Below are positions 29,047-37,321 of a DNA stretch of 64,000 nt, piece by piece; position 1 is the first letter of the stretch; every line of letters begins with the position of its first letter. This DNA is from Micromonosporaceae bacterium KJ-029 (GTDB lineage: Bacteria > Actinomycetota > Actinomycetes > Mycobacteriales > Micromonosporaceae). The stretch lies in assembly GCA_005402585.1 (NCBI GenBank), contig BIFP01000008.1:310001-374000 (forward strand). The letters are read 5' to 3'. The notes under the pieces are model-generated. The model saw only the letters and a program-made list of their open reading frames with translations. It was not told where the DNA came from and did not search any database. A program made the translations under genes and the position numbers.

Positions 29047-30482
29047 AGCTGTACGCCGGTGAGGACCGTGACGCGGGGGTCGGTGTAGTCGTCCATGGCG
29101 CTGCGCAGCCCCTCCCGGCCGACGCCGCTGCCCTTCACCCCGCCGTACGGCATCTGGTCGGCCCGGTACGACGGCACGTCGCCGACGATCACGCCGCCCA
29201 CCTCCAGACTTCGCGCCGCCGCGAAGGCGACGTCGAGGCGGCGGGTGAAGACGCCGGCCTGCAGGCCGTACGCCGAGTCGTTGACGGCGGCGAAGCCGGC
29301 GGCGTCGTTCTCGACCCGGTCCACGACGAGCACCGGCCCGAAGACCTCTTCGGCGCAGACCTTGGCGTCCTTGGGCACACCACTGAGGACGGTCGGCGGA
29401 TAGGTGGCGCCGTCCCGCCGCCCGCCGGTCTCGATGGTGGCGCCGGCCGCCACGGCCTCGTCCACCCACGCCTCGACCCGACGGGCAGCGTCCTCGGAGA
29501 CCAGCGGGCCGACGTCGGTCAGCGGGTCGGACGGGTCACCGCCACGCAGTTCCCGTACCGCCGCGACCAGCCGGGGCAGGAACCCGTCGTAGAGCCACTC
29601 GTGCACGTAGACCCGCTGCACCGCGATGCAGGACTGCCCGGCCTGGTAGTTGGAGAAGGTGGCGATCCGATGCGCGGCGAAGGTCAGGTCCTCGTCGTCC
29701 GACCAGTCCTCGCAGATCAGCGCCGCCGCGTTGCCGCCCAGCTCCAGCGTCACGTGCTTCTCCGGCACCGACCGACGGATGGCCCCGCCGACCGGCCCGG
29801 AGCCGGTGAACGAGACCACCGGCAGCCGGGGGTCGGTGACCAGTTCCGCGGCGCGCTCGTTGGGCAGCGGCAGCACCGAGAACATGCCGTCCGGCAGCTC
29901 GGTCTCGGCCAGGATCTCACCGAGCAGCAGCGCCGACAGCGGAGTGGCCGGTGCCGGCTTGACGACGATGGGCGCGCCGACCGCGATCGCCGGGGCGACC
30001 TTGTGGGCGACCAGGTTCAGCGGGAAGTTGAACGGGGTGATGCCCAGCACCGGACCCTTCGGTACCCGCCGCACCAGGGCGATCCGGCCGGTGGCGGTGG
30101 GGTCGGTGTCGAGCCGTTGCAGCTCCCCGGAGAAGCGCCGCGCCTCCTCGGCCGCCCACCGGAAGGTGGACACCGCCCGGCCGACCTCGGCTCGGGCCCA
30201 CTTGACCGGCTTGCCGTTCTCGGCGGTGATCAGGGCCGCGACCTCCTCGGCCCGCTCGGCGAGCCGGCGCGAGACGTGGTCCAGCGCGGCGGCGCGGGCG
30301 TGCGCGGGCAGCGCAGCGGCCGTCGCGGCCACTCCGGCCGCCGCCGCCACGGCCGCTTCGACCTGCTCGGCGGTGGCGACGGTGGTACGCCCGACCGGGC
30401 GCCCGTCGTAGGGGTGATGGACGATCACCTCGCCAGCACCGTGGGTGGGACGACCGGCGACGAAGAACGGTGTGGGCTCCAC
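29043..30482 (-). CDS. NAD(P)-dependent aldehyde dehydrogenase
   Basis: This 479-residue member of the aldehyde dehydrogenase superfamily has ITPFNFPLNLVAHKVAPAIA, the base residue Glu in VTLELGGNAA and the catalytic Cys in NYQAGQSCIAVQRVYV. The C-terminal region has YGGVKGSGVGREG. It is divergent from an aminobutyraldehyde dehydrogenase and gabT, so succinate-semialdehyde oxidation (GabD-like) is a reasonable guess, not proven. The GTG start is accepted from length. Confidence 0.88.
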   Translation of the reverse strand: MEPTPFFVAGRPTHGAGEVIVHHPYDGRPVGRTTVATAEQVEAAVAAAAGVAATAAALPAHARAAALDHVSRRLAERAEEVAALITAENGKPVKWARAEVGRAVSTFRWAAEEARRFSGELQRLDTDPTATGRIALVRRVPKGPVLGITPFNFPLNLVAHKVAPAIAVGAPIVVKPAPATPLSALLLGEILAETELPDGMFSVLPLPNERAAELVTDPRLPVVSFTGSGPVGGAIRRSVPEKHVTLELGGNAAALICEDWSDDEDLTFAAHRIATFSNYQAGQSCIAVQRVYVHEWLYDGFLPRLVAAVRELRGGDPSDPLTDVGPLVSEDAARRVEAWVDEAVAAGATIETGGRRDGATYPPTVLSGVPKDAKVCAEEVFGPVLVVDRVENDAAGFAAVNDSAYGLQAGVFTRRLDVAFAAARSLEVGGVIVGDVPSYRADQMPYGGVKGSGVGREGLRSAMDDYTDPRVTVLTGVQL

Positions 30483-30622
30483 GCTGCGCAGCCTAGACCA
30501 CCGAGAAGCCGACGGAAACAGTCGCCTTAACCCTTGTCTGCCGCGAATTCAGTAGCGAAGATGGCACGAAGATTGCGATAACCGCCGCGCACGGCCCCCG
30601 GACCCCTCGGAGTGATCGAGTC

Positions 30623-32059
30623 ATGAGTGACCAGCAGAAGCTGCGCAACTTCGTCAACGGCGAGTACGTCGAGCCGGCCGACGGCGGCTACGCCGACCTG
30701 ATCGACCCGTGTACCGGGGAGGTGTTCGCCCAGGCCCCGGTCTCCGGCGCCGCGGACGTCGACGCGGCCATGAAGGCCGCCGCCACCGCCTTCGAGAGCT
30801 GGCGGGACAGCACCCCGGCTGAGCGGCAGAAGGCGCTGCTCAAGCTCGCCGACGCGGTCGAGGCCCGGGCCGCCGACCTGGTCGACGCCGAGGTACGCAA
30901 CACCGGCAAGCCCCGGCAGCTCACCGCCGACGAGGAACTGCCGCCCGCGGTCGACGAGTTCCGGTTCTTCGCCGGTGCCGCCCGGCTGCTTGAGGGCCGC
31001 TCGGCCGGCGAGTACATGGCCGGGCACACCTCGTACGTGCGGCGCGAGCCGATCGGCGTCTGCGCCCAGGTCACCCCGTGGAACTACCCGCTGATGATGG
31101 CGGTCTGGAAGATCGCCCCGGCGCTCGCCGCCGGCAACACGGTCGTGCTCAAGCCCTCGGACACCACGCCGGTGTCGACGCTGCTGCTGGCCGAGATCGC
31201 CGCCGAGTACCTGCCGCCGGGCGTGTTCAACGTGGTCTGCGGCGACCGGGACACCGGCCGGGCGCTCGTCGCGCACCCCACCCCGCAGCTGGTGTCGATC
31301 ACCGGCTCGACCCGGGCCGGCATGGAGGTCGCCGCCGCCGCCGCGCCCGACCTCAAGCGGACCCACCTGGAGCTGGGCGGCAAGGCGCCGGTCGTGATCT
31401 TCGACGACGCCGACATCGCAGCTGCGGCCGAGGCCATCGCGGTCGGTGGCTACTTCAACGCCGGCCAGGACTGCACGGCGGCCACCCGGGTACTCACCGC
31501 CCCCGGCGTGCACGAGGACTTCGTCGCCGCCCTCACCGAGCAGGCCCGCAACACCAGGACCGGGGCGCCGGACGACGAGGACGTGCTCTACGGCCCGCTG
31601 AACAACGCCAACCAGCTGGCCCGGGTACGCGGCTTCGTCGACCGGCTGCCGGACCACGCGTCGCTCCAGATCGGCGGCACGCAGGTGGGCGAGCGGGGGT
31701 ACTTCTACGCGCCCACCGTGGTCTCCGGCCTGCGCCAGCGGGACGAGATCATCCAGGACGAGGTGTTCGGGCCGGTCATCACCGTGCAGCGCTTCTCCGA
31801 CGAGGACGAGGCGGTGCGCTGGGCCAACGGCGTCGACTACGGCCTGTCCGCCTCGGTCTGGACGAAGGACCACGGTCGGGCGATGCGGATGACCCGCCGG
31901 CTCGACTTCGGCTGCGTCTGGGTGAACACCCACATCCCGTTCATCTCCGAGATGCCGCACGGCGGCTTCAAGCACTCCGGGCACGGCAAGGACCTCTCGG
32001 TCTACAGCCTGGAGGACTACACCCGGATCAAGCACGTCATGCACAACATCGAGGGCTGA
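30623..32059 (+). CDS. Gamma-aminobutyraldehyde dehydrogenase-like enzyme
   Basis: This 478-residue aldehyde dehydrogenase resembles PatD/PuuC-type enzymes that oxidise 4-aminobutanal to GABA. It has VTPWNYPLMMAVWKIAPALA, Glu in HLELGGKAPVVIFDDAD and the catalytic Cys in YFNAGQDCTAATRV. It ends HGGFKHSGHGKDLSVYSLEDYTRIKHVM, a form common in this subfamily. The gene is followed by gabT one base after its stop, which supports GABA formation and use in one operon. A 140-base divergent region separates it from the other dehydrogenase. Confidence 0.9.
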   Translation: MSDQQKLRNFVNGEYVEPADGGYADLIDPCTGEVFAQAPVSGAADVDAAMKAAATAFESWRDSTPAERQKALLKLADAVEARAADLVDAEVRNTGKPRQLTADEELPPAVDEFRFFAGAARLLEGRSAGEYMAGHTSYVRREPIGVCAQVTPWNYPLMMAVWKIAPALAAGNTVVLKPSDTTPVSTLLLAEIAAEYLPPGVFNVVCGDRDTGRALVAHPTPQLVSITGSTRAGMEVAAAAAPDLKRTHLELGGKAPVVIFDDADIAAAAEAIAVGGYFNAGQDCTAATRVLTAPGVHEDFVAALTEQARNTRTGAPDDEDVLYGPLNNANQLARVRGFVDRLPDHASLQIGGTQVGERGYFYAPTVVSGLRQRDEIIQDEVFGPVITVQRFSDEDEAVRWANGVDYGLSASVWTKDHGRAMRMTRRLDFGCVWVNTHIPFISEMPHGGFKHSGHGKDLSVYSLEDYTRIKHVMHNIEG

Positions 32060-32060
32060 G

Positions 32061-33332
32061 ATGGGATCGTCTGAGGAACTGAACAAGCGGCGGGGCGGTG
32101 CCGTTGCCCGGGGTGTCGGCAGCGTCATCCCGGCGTACGTGGACCACGCGTCCGGTGGCACCATCACCGATGTCGAGGGCCGCGAGTGGATCGACTTCGC
32201 CGCCGGCATCGCGGTCACCAGCGTGGGCAACTCCGCCCCGAAGGTGGTCGAGGCGGTACGCGCGCAGGCCGAACGCTTCACCCACACCTGCTTCATGGTC
32301 GCGCCGTACGAGTCGTACGTGGCGGTTTGCGAGCAGCTCAACGAGCTGACCCCGGGCGACTTCGAGAAGCGCTCGGCGCTGTTCAACTCCGGCGCCGAGG
32401 CGGTGGAGAACGCCGTGAAGATCGCCCGGCACGCGACCGGGCGACCGGCGGTGGTGGTCTTCGACCACGCGTACCACGGCCGGACCAACCTGACCATGGC
32501 GTTGACGGCGAAGAACATGCCGTACAAGCACCGGTTCGGGCCGTTCGCCGGGGAGATCTACCGGGTGCCGATGTCGTACCCGCTGCGCGACGGCGGCCTC
32601 GACGGCGCCACCGCCGCGGCCCGCGCCATCGAGCTGGTGGAGAAGCAGGTCGGCGCGGAGAACGTGGCCGCGCTGCTGATCGAGCCGATCCAGGGCGAGG
32701 GGGGTTTCGTCGTACCGGCGGCGGGTTTCCTGCCGGCGCTGCGCGAGTGGGCGACGGCGGCCGGGGTGGTCTTCATCGCCGACGAGATCCAGACCGGCTT
32801 CTGCCGCACCGGCGACTGGTTCGCCTGCCAGCACGAGGGGGTCGAACCGGACCTGATCACGCTGGCCAAGGGCATCGCCGGCGGGCTCCCCCTGGCCGCG
32901 GTCACCGGCCGGGCGGAGCTGATGGACGCGGTGCACGTCGGCGGCCTCGGCGGCACGTACGGCGGCAACCCGATCGCGTGCGCCGCCGCCCTCGCGACCA
33001 TCGAGACCATGCACGAGCTGGACCTCGCCGCCGCGGCCCGACGGATCGAGTCGGTCATGGGCGAGCGACTGCGGGCCATCGCCGCCCGTGACCCGCGCGT
33101 CGCCGAGGTACGCGGCCGGGGCGCGATGCTCGCGGTCGAGATCGTGCAGCCCGGCACCCTGGTCCCCGACCCGGCCGCCACGGCGGCGGTCTCGGCGGCC
33201 TGCCACGCCGCCGGCCTGCTCACCCTCACCTGCGGCACGTACGGCAACGTGCTGCGCTTCCTGCCCCCGCTGGTCATCTCCGACGAGGAGCTGGCCCGCG
33301 GCCTGGACATCCTCGACGCCGCCTTCGCCTGA
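32061..33332 (+). CDS. gabT: 4-aminobutyrate aminotransferase
   Basis: This 423-residue class III aminotransferase converts GABA and 2-oxoglutarate to succinate semialdehyde and glutamate. It has the cofactor-binding FNSGAEAVENAVKIAR, FDHAYHGRTNLTMALT, FIADEIQTGFCRTG and the PLP lysine in LAKGIAGGLPLAAV. It starts one base after the aminobutyraldehyde dehydrogenase stop. Together the pair takes 4-aminobutanal to succinate semialdehyde. Confidence 0.94.
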   Translation: MGSSEELNKRRGGAVARGVGSVIPAYVDHASGGTITDVEGREWIDFAAGIAVTSVGNSAPKVVEAVRAQAERFTHTCFMVAPYESYVAVCEQLNELTPGDFEKRSALFNSGAEAVENAVKIARHATGRPAVVVFDHAYHGRTNLTMALTAKNMPYKHRFGPFAGEIYRVPMSYPLRDGGLDGATAAARAIELVEKQVGAENVAALLIEPIQGEGGFVVPAAGFLPALREWATAAGVVFIADEIQTGFCRTGDWFACQHEGVEPDLITLAKGIAGGLPLAAVTGRAELMDAVHVGGLGGTYGGNPIACAAALATIETMHELDLAAAARRIESVMGERLRAIAARDPRVAEVRGRGAMLAVEIVQPGTLVPDPAATAAVSAACHAAGLLTLTCGTYGNVLRFLPPLVISDEELARGLDILDAAFA

Positions 33333-33333
33333 C

Positions 33334-33391
33334 GTGAAAGGAGGGGCCCCCTGTTAACGCCTGGTGTATTAAAAGGGGCCCCTCCTAACAC
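33334..33391. repeat. Intergenic inverted repeat, family B, copy 2
   Basis: A perfect 12-bp stem (33339-33350 with 33375-33386, AGGAGGGGCCCC type) encloses TGTTAACGCCTGG. It sits between two convergent genes two bases after the gabT stop. It matches copy 1 at 28993-29046 in inverted orientation. Confidence 0.75.
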
Positions 33392-33399
33392 GGCAGTGC

Positions 33400-34080
33400 T
33401 CAGCGCAGCACCTCGACGGTGTTGTTGCGGACCAGGTTCTTGCCCGGTTCACGGATCTGTTCCATCGCGGCGGAGTTGAGCAGCACGCAACTGCCCGACG
33501 GGCCGGTCACCGTCACCGTGGTCGCCCGGTTGTTGTCCAGGTTGGTCACCCGCAGCCGGGTACCCACCGGAAACTGGTTGCTGGTGGCGGCCGGCCCGGC
33601 TGCCTCCTCGAAGAAGGTGATCGCACCCTGGCAGGCCGACCCCGCGCCGGGACGGGCCGCCGGTGGCGAGGCCGAGCCCGGCCGGTCGGCGACCCCGCCC
33701 GGCTGCCCGGCGCCGGGCTGCGCCACCGCGCCGCCCACCCGCTCGACGACGTTGCGCCGGATGACGTTCTTGCCCGGCTCGCGGACCAGCTCCATCGCGG
33801 CGGAGTTGAGCAGCACGCAACTCCCCGACGGGCCGACCACGGTCACCTCCGCCGACCTGTTGTTGTCCAGATTGGTCACCCGCAGCCGGGTACCCACCGG
33901 AAACTGGTTGCTGGTGGCGGCCGGCCCGCCACCCTCCGCCGAGAACGTGATCGAACCCGGGCAGACGCTCTGCCCGGCCGGTCCGCTGTCGGCGAACCCG
34001 AGTCCGGTGCCCACCGCCACGGTCGCCGCGGCGACCACCGCCACCCCCGCCGCCAGCACGTGCTTCCGTTGCACCCTCAC
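33400..34080 (-). CDS. Secreted protein with two RlpA-like (double-psi barrel) repeats
   Basis: This 226-residue protein has a signal peptide (hydrophobic stretch to about residue 30) and two nearly identical modules of about 75 residues. Each holds GTRLRVTNLDNNR and SGSCVLLNSAAME, which resembles a double-psi beta-barrel as in RlpA-like proteins. A Pro/Gly-rich linker joins them near residues 117-147. Each module has two cysteines. The GTG start has GGAGGAAA seven bases upstream. The function is unknown; a wall-binding role is possible. Confidence 0.72.
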   Translation of the reverse strand: MRVQRKHVLAAGVAVVAAATVAVGTGLGFADSGPAGQSVCPGSITFSAEGGGPAATSNQFPVGTRLRVTNLDNNRSAEVTVVGPSGSCVLLNSAAMELVREPGKNVIRRNVVERVGGAVAQPGAGQPGGVADRPGSASPPAARPGAGSACQGAITFFEEAAGPAATSNQFPVGTRLRVTNLDNNRATTVTVTGPSGSCVLLNSAAMEQIREPGKNLVRNNTVEVLR

Positions 34081-34205
34081 CTGATTTCCTCCCGTACCTC
34101 ACCGCCTGCATTCGGGGGCTGGTACGGCCTGGGAGCGCTATCCAGTTCACCGTGGTGGCGCGTATCGAAAACAAAGTTGCGGATGAACCTTTTCGGCGGG
34201 CCGGG

Positions 34206-34841
34206 TCACACCGGGCCGTAACGGGTCTGCGTCGCCCCGGTCAGCAACGCCCAGTACCGGTCGCCGTAGGACCAGTGCCACCACTCCGTCGGGTAGTTGA
34301 CCATGCCCGCACCGGTCAGCGCGTCGACCAGGATGCGCCGGTGCCACCGGGCGACACCGCGAATCGACGGGGCCGCGGTGAAGCAGGCGTTACCGCTGGC
34401 TTCCGGGGTGGCGTCCACGGCCGTACCGAGGTCCAGTTCGGCACCATCGTCGGTGCAGAGCGTCAGGTCCACCGCACCACCGGTGCTGTGCGGCGCCACC
34501 TGGACCGGCGAGACGAACTTGGTGGTCTCCTCGTACAGCCGCTCCGGCGACCACTCCGGGTGGTTGCGGCGCAGCTCCTCCTGGTAGCCGAGAAAGATGT
34601 CCAACTGCGCCTGGTACGGCCGGTACCCCTCGATGACCAGCAGGCGCAGCCCCTCAGGCAGGGCCCGCTGCGCGGCCAGCAGCCGGTCCACCACCCCCCG
34701 GCGCAACCGGGCGTACGCCCCCACGGGGTCCGCCGCCCGGTCGTCCAACCGCAGTTCGGGCACCCCCCGCAGGTCGACCAGCGGCTCACCGTCGTCCGCG
34801 CCGGGCACCGCCGCGACGCGCGGATCGCAGAGCAGGATCAC
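34206..34841 (-). CDS. vanX: D-Ala-D-Ala dipeptidase (VanX family)
   Basis: This 211-residue zinc dipeptidase cleaves D-alanyl-D-alanine. The expected residues are present: Arg74 in EGYRP, zinc ligands His118 and Asp125 in HSTGGAVDL, and Glu186 and His189 in EWWHW. No signal peptide is seen, so it acts in the cytoplasm. The GTG at 34841 overlaps the ddl stop by four bases, so the dipeptidase is coupled to the ligase that makes its substrate. No vanH or vanA gene is nearby, so glycopeptide resistance is not implied. Peptidoglycan recycling or D-Ala balance is an alternative. Confidence 0.88.
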   Translation of the reverse strand: MILLCDPRVAAVPGADDGEPLVDLRGVPELRLDDRAADPVGAYARLRRGVVDRLLAAQRALPEGLRLLVIEGYRPYQAQLDIFLGYQEELRRNHPEWSPERLYEETTKFVSPVQVAPHSTGGAVDLTLCTDDGAELDLGTAVDATPEASGNACFTAAPSIRGVARWHRRILVDALTGAGMVNYPTEWWHWSYGDRYWALLTGATQTRYGPV

Positions 34842-35965
34842 GACGTACGCCCCTTGCTGGTCGGGCGGTTCGCGTGCCGGGCGAAGGCCAGCGCGACCAG
34901 CCGGTCCACGATCTCCCGGTAGCCGACACCGGCGGCCGCCCACACCTTCGGATACATCGAGTGCGCGGTGAAGCCCGGCATGGTGTTCAGCTCGTTGACG
35001 TAGAGCTCGCCGGCCGTCTCGTCGTAGAGGAAGTCGACCCGGGCCAGTCCCCAGCCGCTGATCGCGGCGAACGCACGTACCGACAGCTCCCGGATCCGCT
35101 CGGTCACGTCGTCGGGCAACAGGGCCGGGACGACCATCGGATCGACGTCGCCGAGATACTTCTGCCGATAGTCGAACCAGCCCCCGGTGACCCGCACCTC
35201 GCCGACCGCCGACGCCTCCGGGCGTGCCCCGCCGAGCACCCCGCACTCCAACTCCCGGCCGGTCACCCCCTGCTCCACCACCACGAGGGTGTCGTGCCGC
35301 AACGCCTCCTCGACCGCCGGCGCCAGGTCGTCGCCGTCCGCCACCCGGGAGATGCCGATCGACGAGCCCATCCGGGCCGGCTTGACGAACAGCGGCCGGC
35401 GCAGGCCCACCACCAGCTTCTCCGGATCCTCGGTGGCCCGGTAGGTCTGCGCGTCGAACGAGACGTACGGGGTGATCGGCACCCCCTCGGCCCGCAGCGC
35501 CCGCTTCATCGCCACCTTGTCCATGCCGACCGCGGAGGCGAGGATGCCGCACCCCACGTACGGCACACCCAGCGATTCGAGTAGCCCCTGCACCACGCCG
35601 TCCTCACCGAACGGCCCGTGCAGCACGGGGAAGACCACGTCCAGCTCGGCATGAACCGCGCCCGGCGAGTCCACCGCGGTGACCAACGCGGTCCCCCGAC
35701 GCGGCCCGGCCCGCAGTTCCACGGCCGGCCCGGTCACCGTCAGCCGGTCGTCGATGGCCCGCTCCGCTCCCGTGCCGTCGAGGAACCCGGCCAGCGTCGG
35801 CTCCGGGACGAGCCGGAGCCCACCGCCACGGGTGACCCCGATGGCGACGACGCGGTACCCGCCGCCGGACAGCGCCCGGGCCACCCCGAGCGCGGAGGCG
35901 CAGGAGACCTCGTGCTCCGCCGACGGGCCGCCGAACAGCACTCCGATCCGAACCGGTGCGCTCAT
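34838..35965 (-). CDS. ddl: D-alanine-D-alanine ligase
   Basis: This 375-residue ATP-grasp ligase joins two D-alanines for peptidoglycan precursors. It has LFGGPSAEHEVSCASAL, LHGPFGEDGVVQGLLE, FVKPARMGSSIGIS and YVNELNTMPGFTAHSMYPK. The loop FDYRQKYLGD keeps the Lys-Tyr pair typical of D-Ala-D-Ala ligases, not of D-lactate-using VanA types. Its ATG overlaps the stop of a 27-codon linker ORF upstream, and its stop overlaps vanX. Confidence 0.93.
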   Translation of the reverse strand: MSAPVRIGVLFGGPSAEHEVSCASALGVARALSGGGYRVVAIGVTRGGGLRLVPEPTLAGFLDGTGAERAIDDRLTVTGPAVELRAGPRRGTALVTAVDSPGAVHAELDVVFPVLHGPFGEDGVVQGLLESLGVPYVGCGILASAVGMDKVAMKRALRAEGVPITPYVSFDAQTYRATEDPEKLVVGLRRPLFVKPARMGSSIGISRVADGDDLAPAVEEALRHDTLVVVEQGVTGRELECGVLGGARPEASAVGEVRVTGGWFDYRQKYLGDVDPMVVPALLPDDVTERIRELSVRAFAAISGWGLARVDFLYDETAGELYVNELNTMPGFTAHSMYPKVWAAAGVGYREIVDRLVALAFARHANRPTSKGRTS

Positions 35966-36045
35966 GCCGCCACCTCGCTGCGCTCGGCGTCGACCTGAGC
36001 GTTATCCGCGCTGCGCCGATGATTCGCTCGCTGCCGCTCGCTCAT
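35962..36045 (-). CDS. Linker ORF of MSER family (27 codons), copy before ddl
   Basis: The ORF begins MSERQRANHRRS and ends AERSEVAA. Its ATG overlaps the stop of the preceding linker and its TGA overlaps the ddl ATG, both as ATGA. The end GCGAGGTGGCGGCATGA gives ddl a GAGG site at seven bases. It has the same length (84 nt) and a similar sequence to the linker between potA and potB. Confidence 0.55.
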   Translation of the reverse strand: MSERQRANHRRSADNAQVDAERSEVAA

Positions 36046-36107
36046 GCCGCCACCTCGCAACGGTCGGCGCCGGCCCGAGGCCACACCACTCGCTGACGCT
36101 CACTCAT
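36042..36107 (-). CDS. Linker ORF of MSER family (21 codons), copy after the PLP enzyme
   Basis: The ORF begins MSERQRVVW and ends DRCEVAA. Its ATG overlaps the PLP-enzyme stop and its TGA overlaps the next linker's ATG. It ends with the same GCGAGGTGGCGGCATGA as its neighbour, so the two linkers form a tandem. Confidence 0.55.
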   Translation of the reverse strand: MSERQRVVWPRAGADRCEVAA

Positions 36108-37171
36108 GCCGCTACCTCTGTTTCGATTCGGGTGGAGACCGCCAGTCGGGCGACCAGCTTCGCCTCCACGTTTCCGCCGGTCAGCACCACGCCGACGGTG
36201 CGTTGCCGCCGGCCGCCGTCACCGCCAGGCCGCGACAGGCCGGCGCCGAGCGCGCGCGGCCCGCCGTCGGCGCCGAGATGCAGGGCGCCGGCCAGGCCGG
36301 CCGCGGCGGACGGCTCGGCCAGTACCTTCAGCTCCATGAGGAGCAGCCGGAACGCCTCGGCGATCTCCTCGTCGTCCACCCGGACCACGCCGCGCAGGCG
36401 GGTCCGCAGGACGGCGAAGGGCAACTCGCCCACACAGGACGGCCGCAGTCCGTCGGCGATCGTCGGCACCGGCTCGACCGGGGTCGGTCGACCGGCGGCC
36501 ATGCTGCGGGCCAGCGAGTCGCAGCCGACCGGCTCCACGCCGTACACCTCGATCGGCCGGCCGGAGGCGGCGAGGCAGGCACCGGCGACGCCGCCGCCCC
36601 CGCCGACGGGCACCACCAACGCGTCCAGCGGGGTGCCGACCCGCTCGGCCTCCTCGATCAGTTCGAGACTGGCGCTGCCCTGCCCGGCGATGACGTCCGG
36701 GTGGTCGTACGCGTCGACGATCGGATGACCGGTCTCGTCGCTGATCCGGCGGGCAACGGCCAGCCGCTCCTCCACGGTGGTACCGGCGAGGACCACCCGG
36801 GCTCCCGCCGCCCGGGCCCGCGCGACCTTCGTCGGTGCCGCGTCGACCGGGAGCACCACGGTGGCGGCCAACTCGTGCCGCCGGGCCGCGAGCGCCACCG
36901 CGACGGCGTGGTTGCCGGTGCTCTGCGCGACCACCCCGGCGTACCCGGCGGCGGCGAGCCGGCTGACCGCGTACAGCCCGCCACGCATCTTGTACGAGCC
37001 GCCGGTCTGCAGGTTCTCCGCCTTCAGCAGTACCCGGGCGCCGGCCAGCCGGTCGATCGCCGGGGAGCGCAGCAGCGGGGTACGCACCACCCGGCCGTCG
37101 AGCCAGCGGGCGGCCTCCACCACGTCGCCCCGGCCCGGGGTGACCCTGGATGGGTCGGTACGGGATGACAT
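36104..37171 (-). CDS. Fold-type II PLP enzyme (threonine dehydratase / serine racemase-like)
   Basis: This 355-residue enzyme belongs to the tryptophan-synthase-beta fold. The PLP lysine is in GGSYKMRGG, the substrate loop is QSTGNHAVAVALAARRH, and the phosphate-binding glycine loop is VPVGGGGGVAG. It could deaminate threonine or serine, or racemise serine; sequence alone cannot decide. There is no C-terminal ACT domain. The ATG at 37171 has GGAAGGAG five bases upstream. It is linked through two tiny ORFs to ddl and vanX, which hints at a D-amino-acid or wall role. Confidence 0.85.
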   Translation of the reverse strand: MSSRTDPSRVTPGRGDVVEAARWLDGRVVRTPLLRSPAIDRLAGARVLLKAENLQTGGSYKMRGGLYAVSRLAAAGYAGVVAQSTGNHAVAVALAARRHELAATVVLPVDAAPTKVARARAAGARVVLAGTTVEERLAVARRISDETGHPIVDAYDHPDVIAGQGSASLELIEEAERVGTPLDALVVPVGGGGGVAGACLAASGRPIEVYGVEPVGCDSLARSMAAGRPTPVEPVPTIADGLRPSCVGELPFAVLRTRLRGVVRVDDEEIAEAFRLLLMELKVLAEPSAAAGLAGALHLGADGGPRALGAGLSRPGGDGGRRQRTVGVVLTGGNVEAKLVARLAVSTRIETEVAA

Positions 37172-37321
37172 GTTGTCTCCTTCCACTGGCGGTTGCACGA
37201 GGGCAGCCGGTCTTTCGGGCACGCCGATGGCCGGGCCTGGTTACGGGCATGCCAAGGGCCCGGGTGCCGCGTCGCGCAGCCCCGTCGGATCGGGTTGAGG
37301 TGTACTGCCGGCCGGAGCCGG

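Noticed and set aside
34206..35965. Vancomycin-resistance cluster
   Set aside because: There is no vanH or D-Ala-D-Lac ligase, and the ligase keeps the D-Ala-D-Ala signature.
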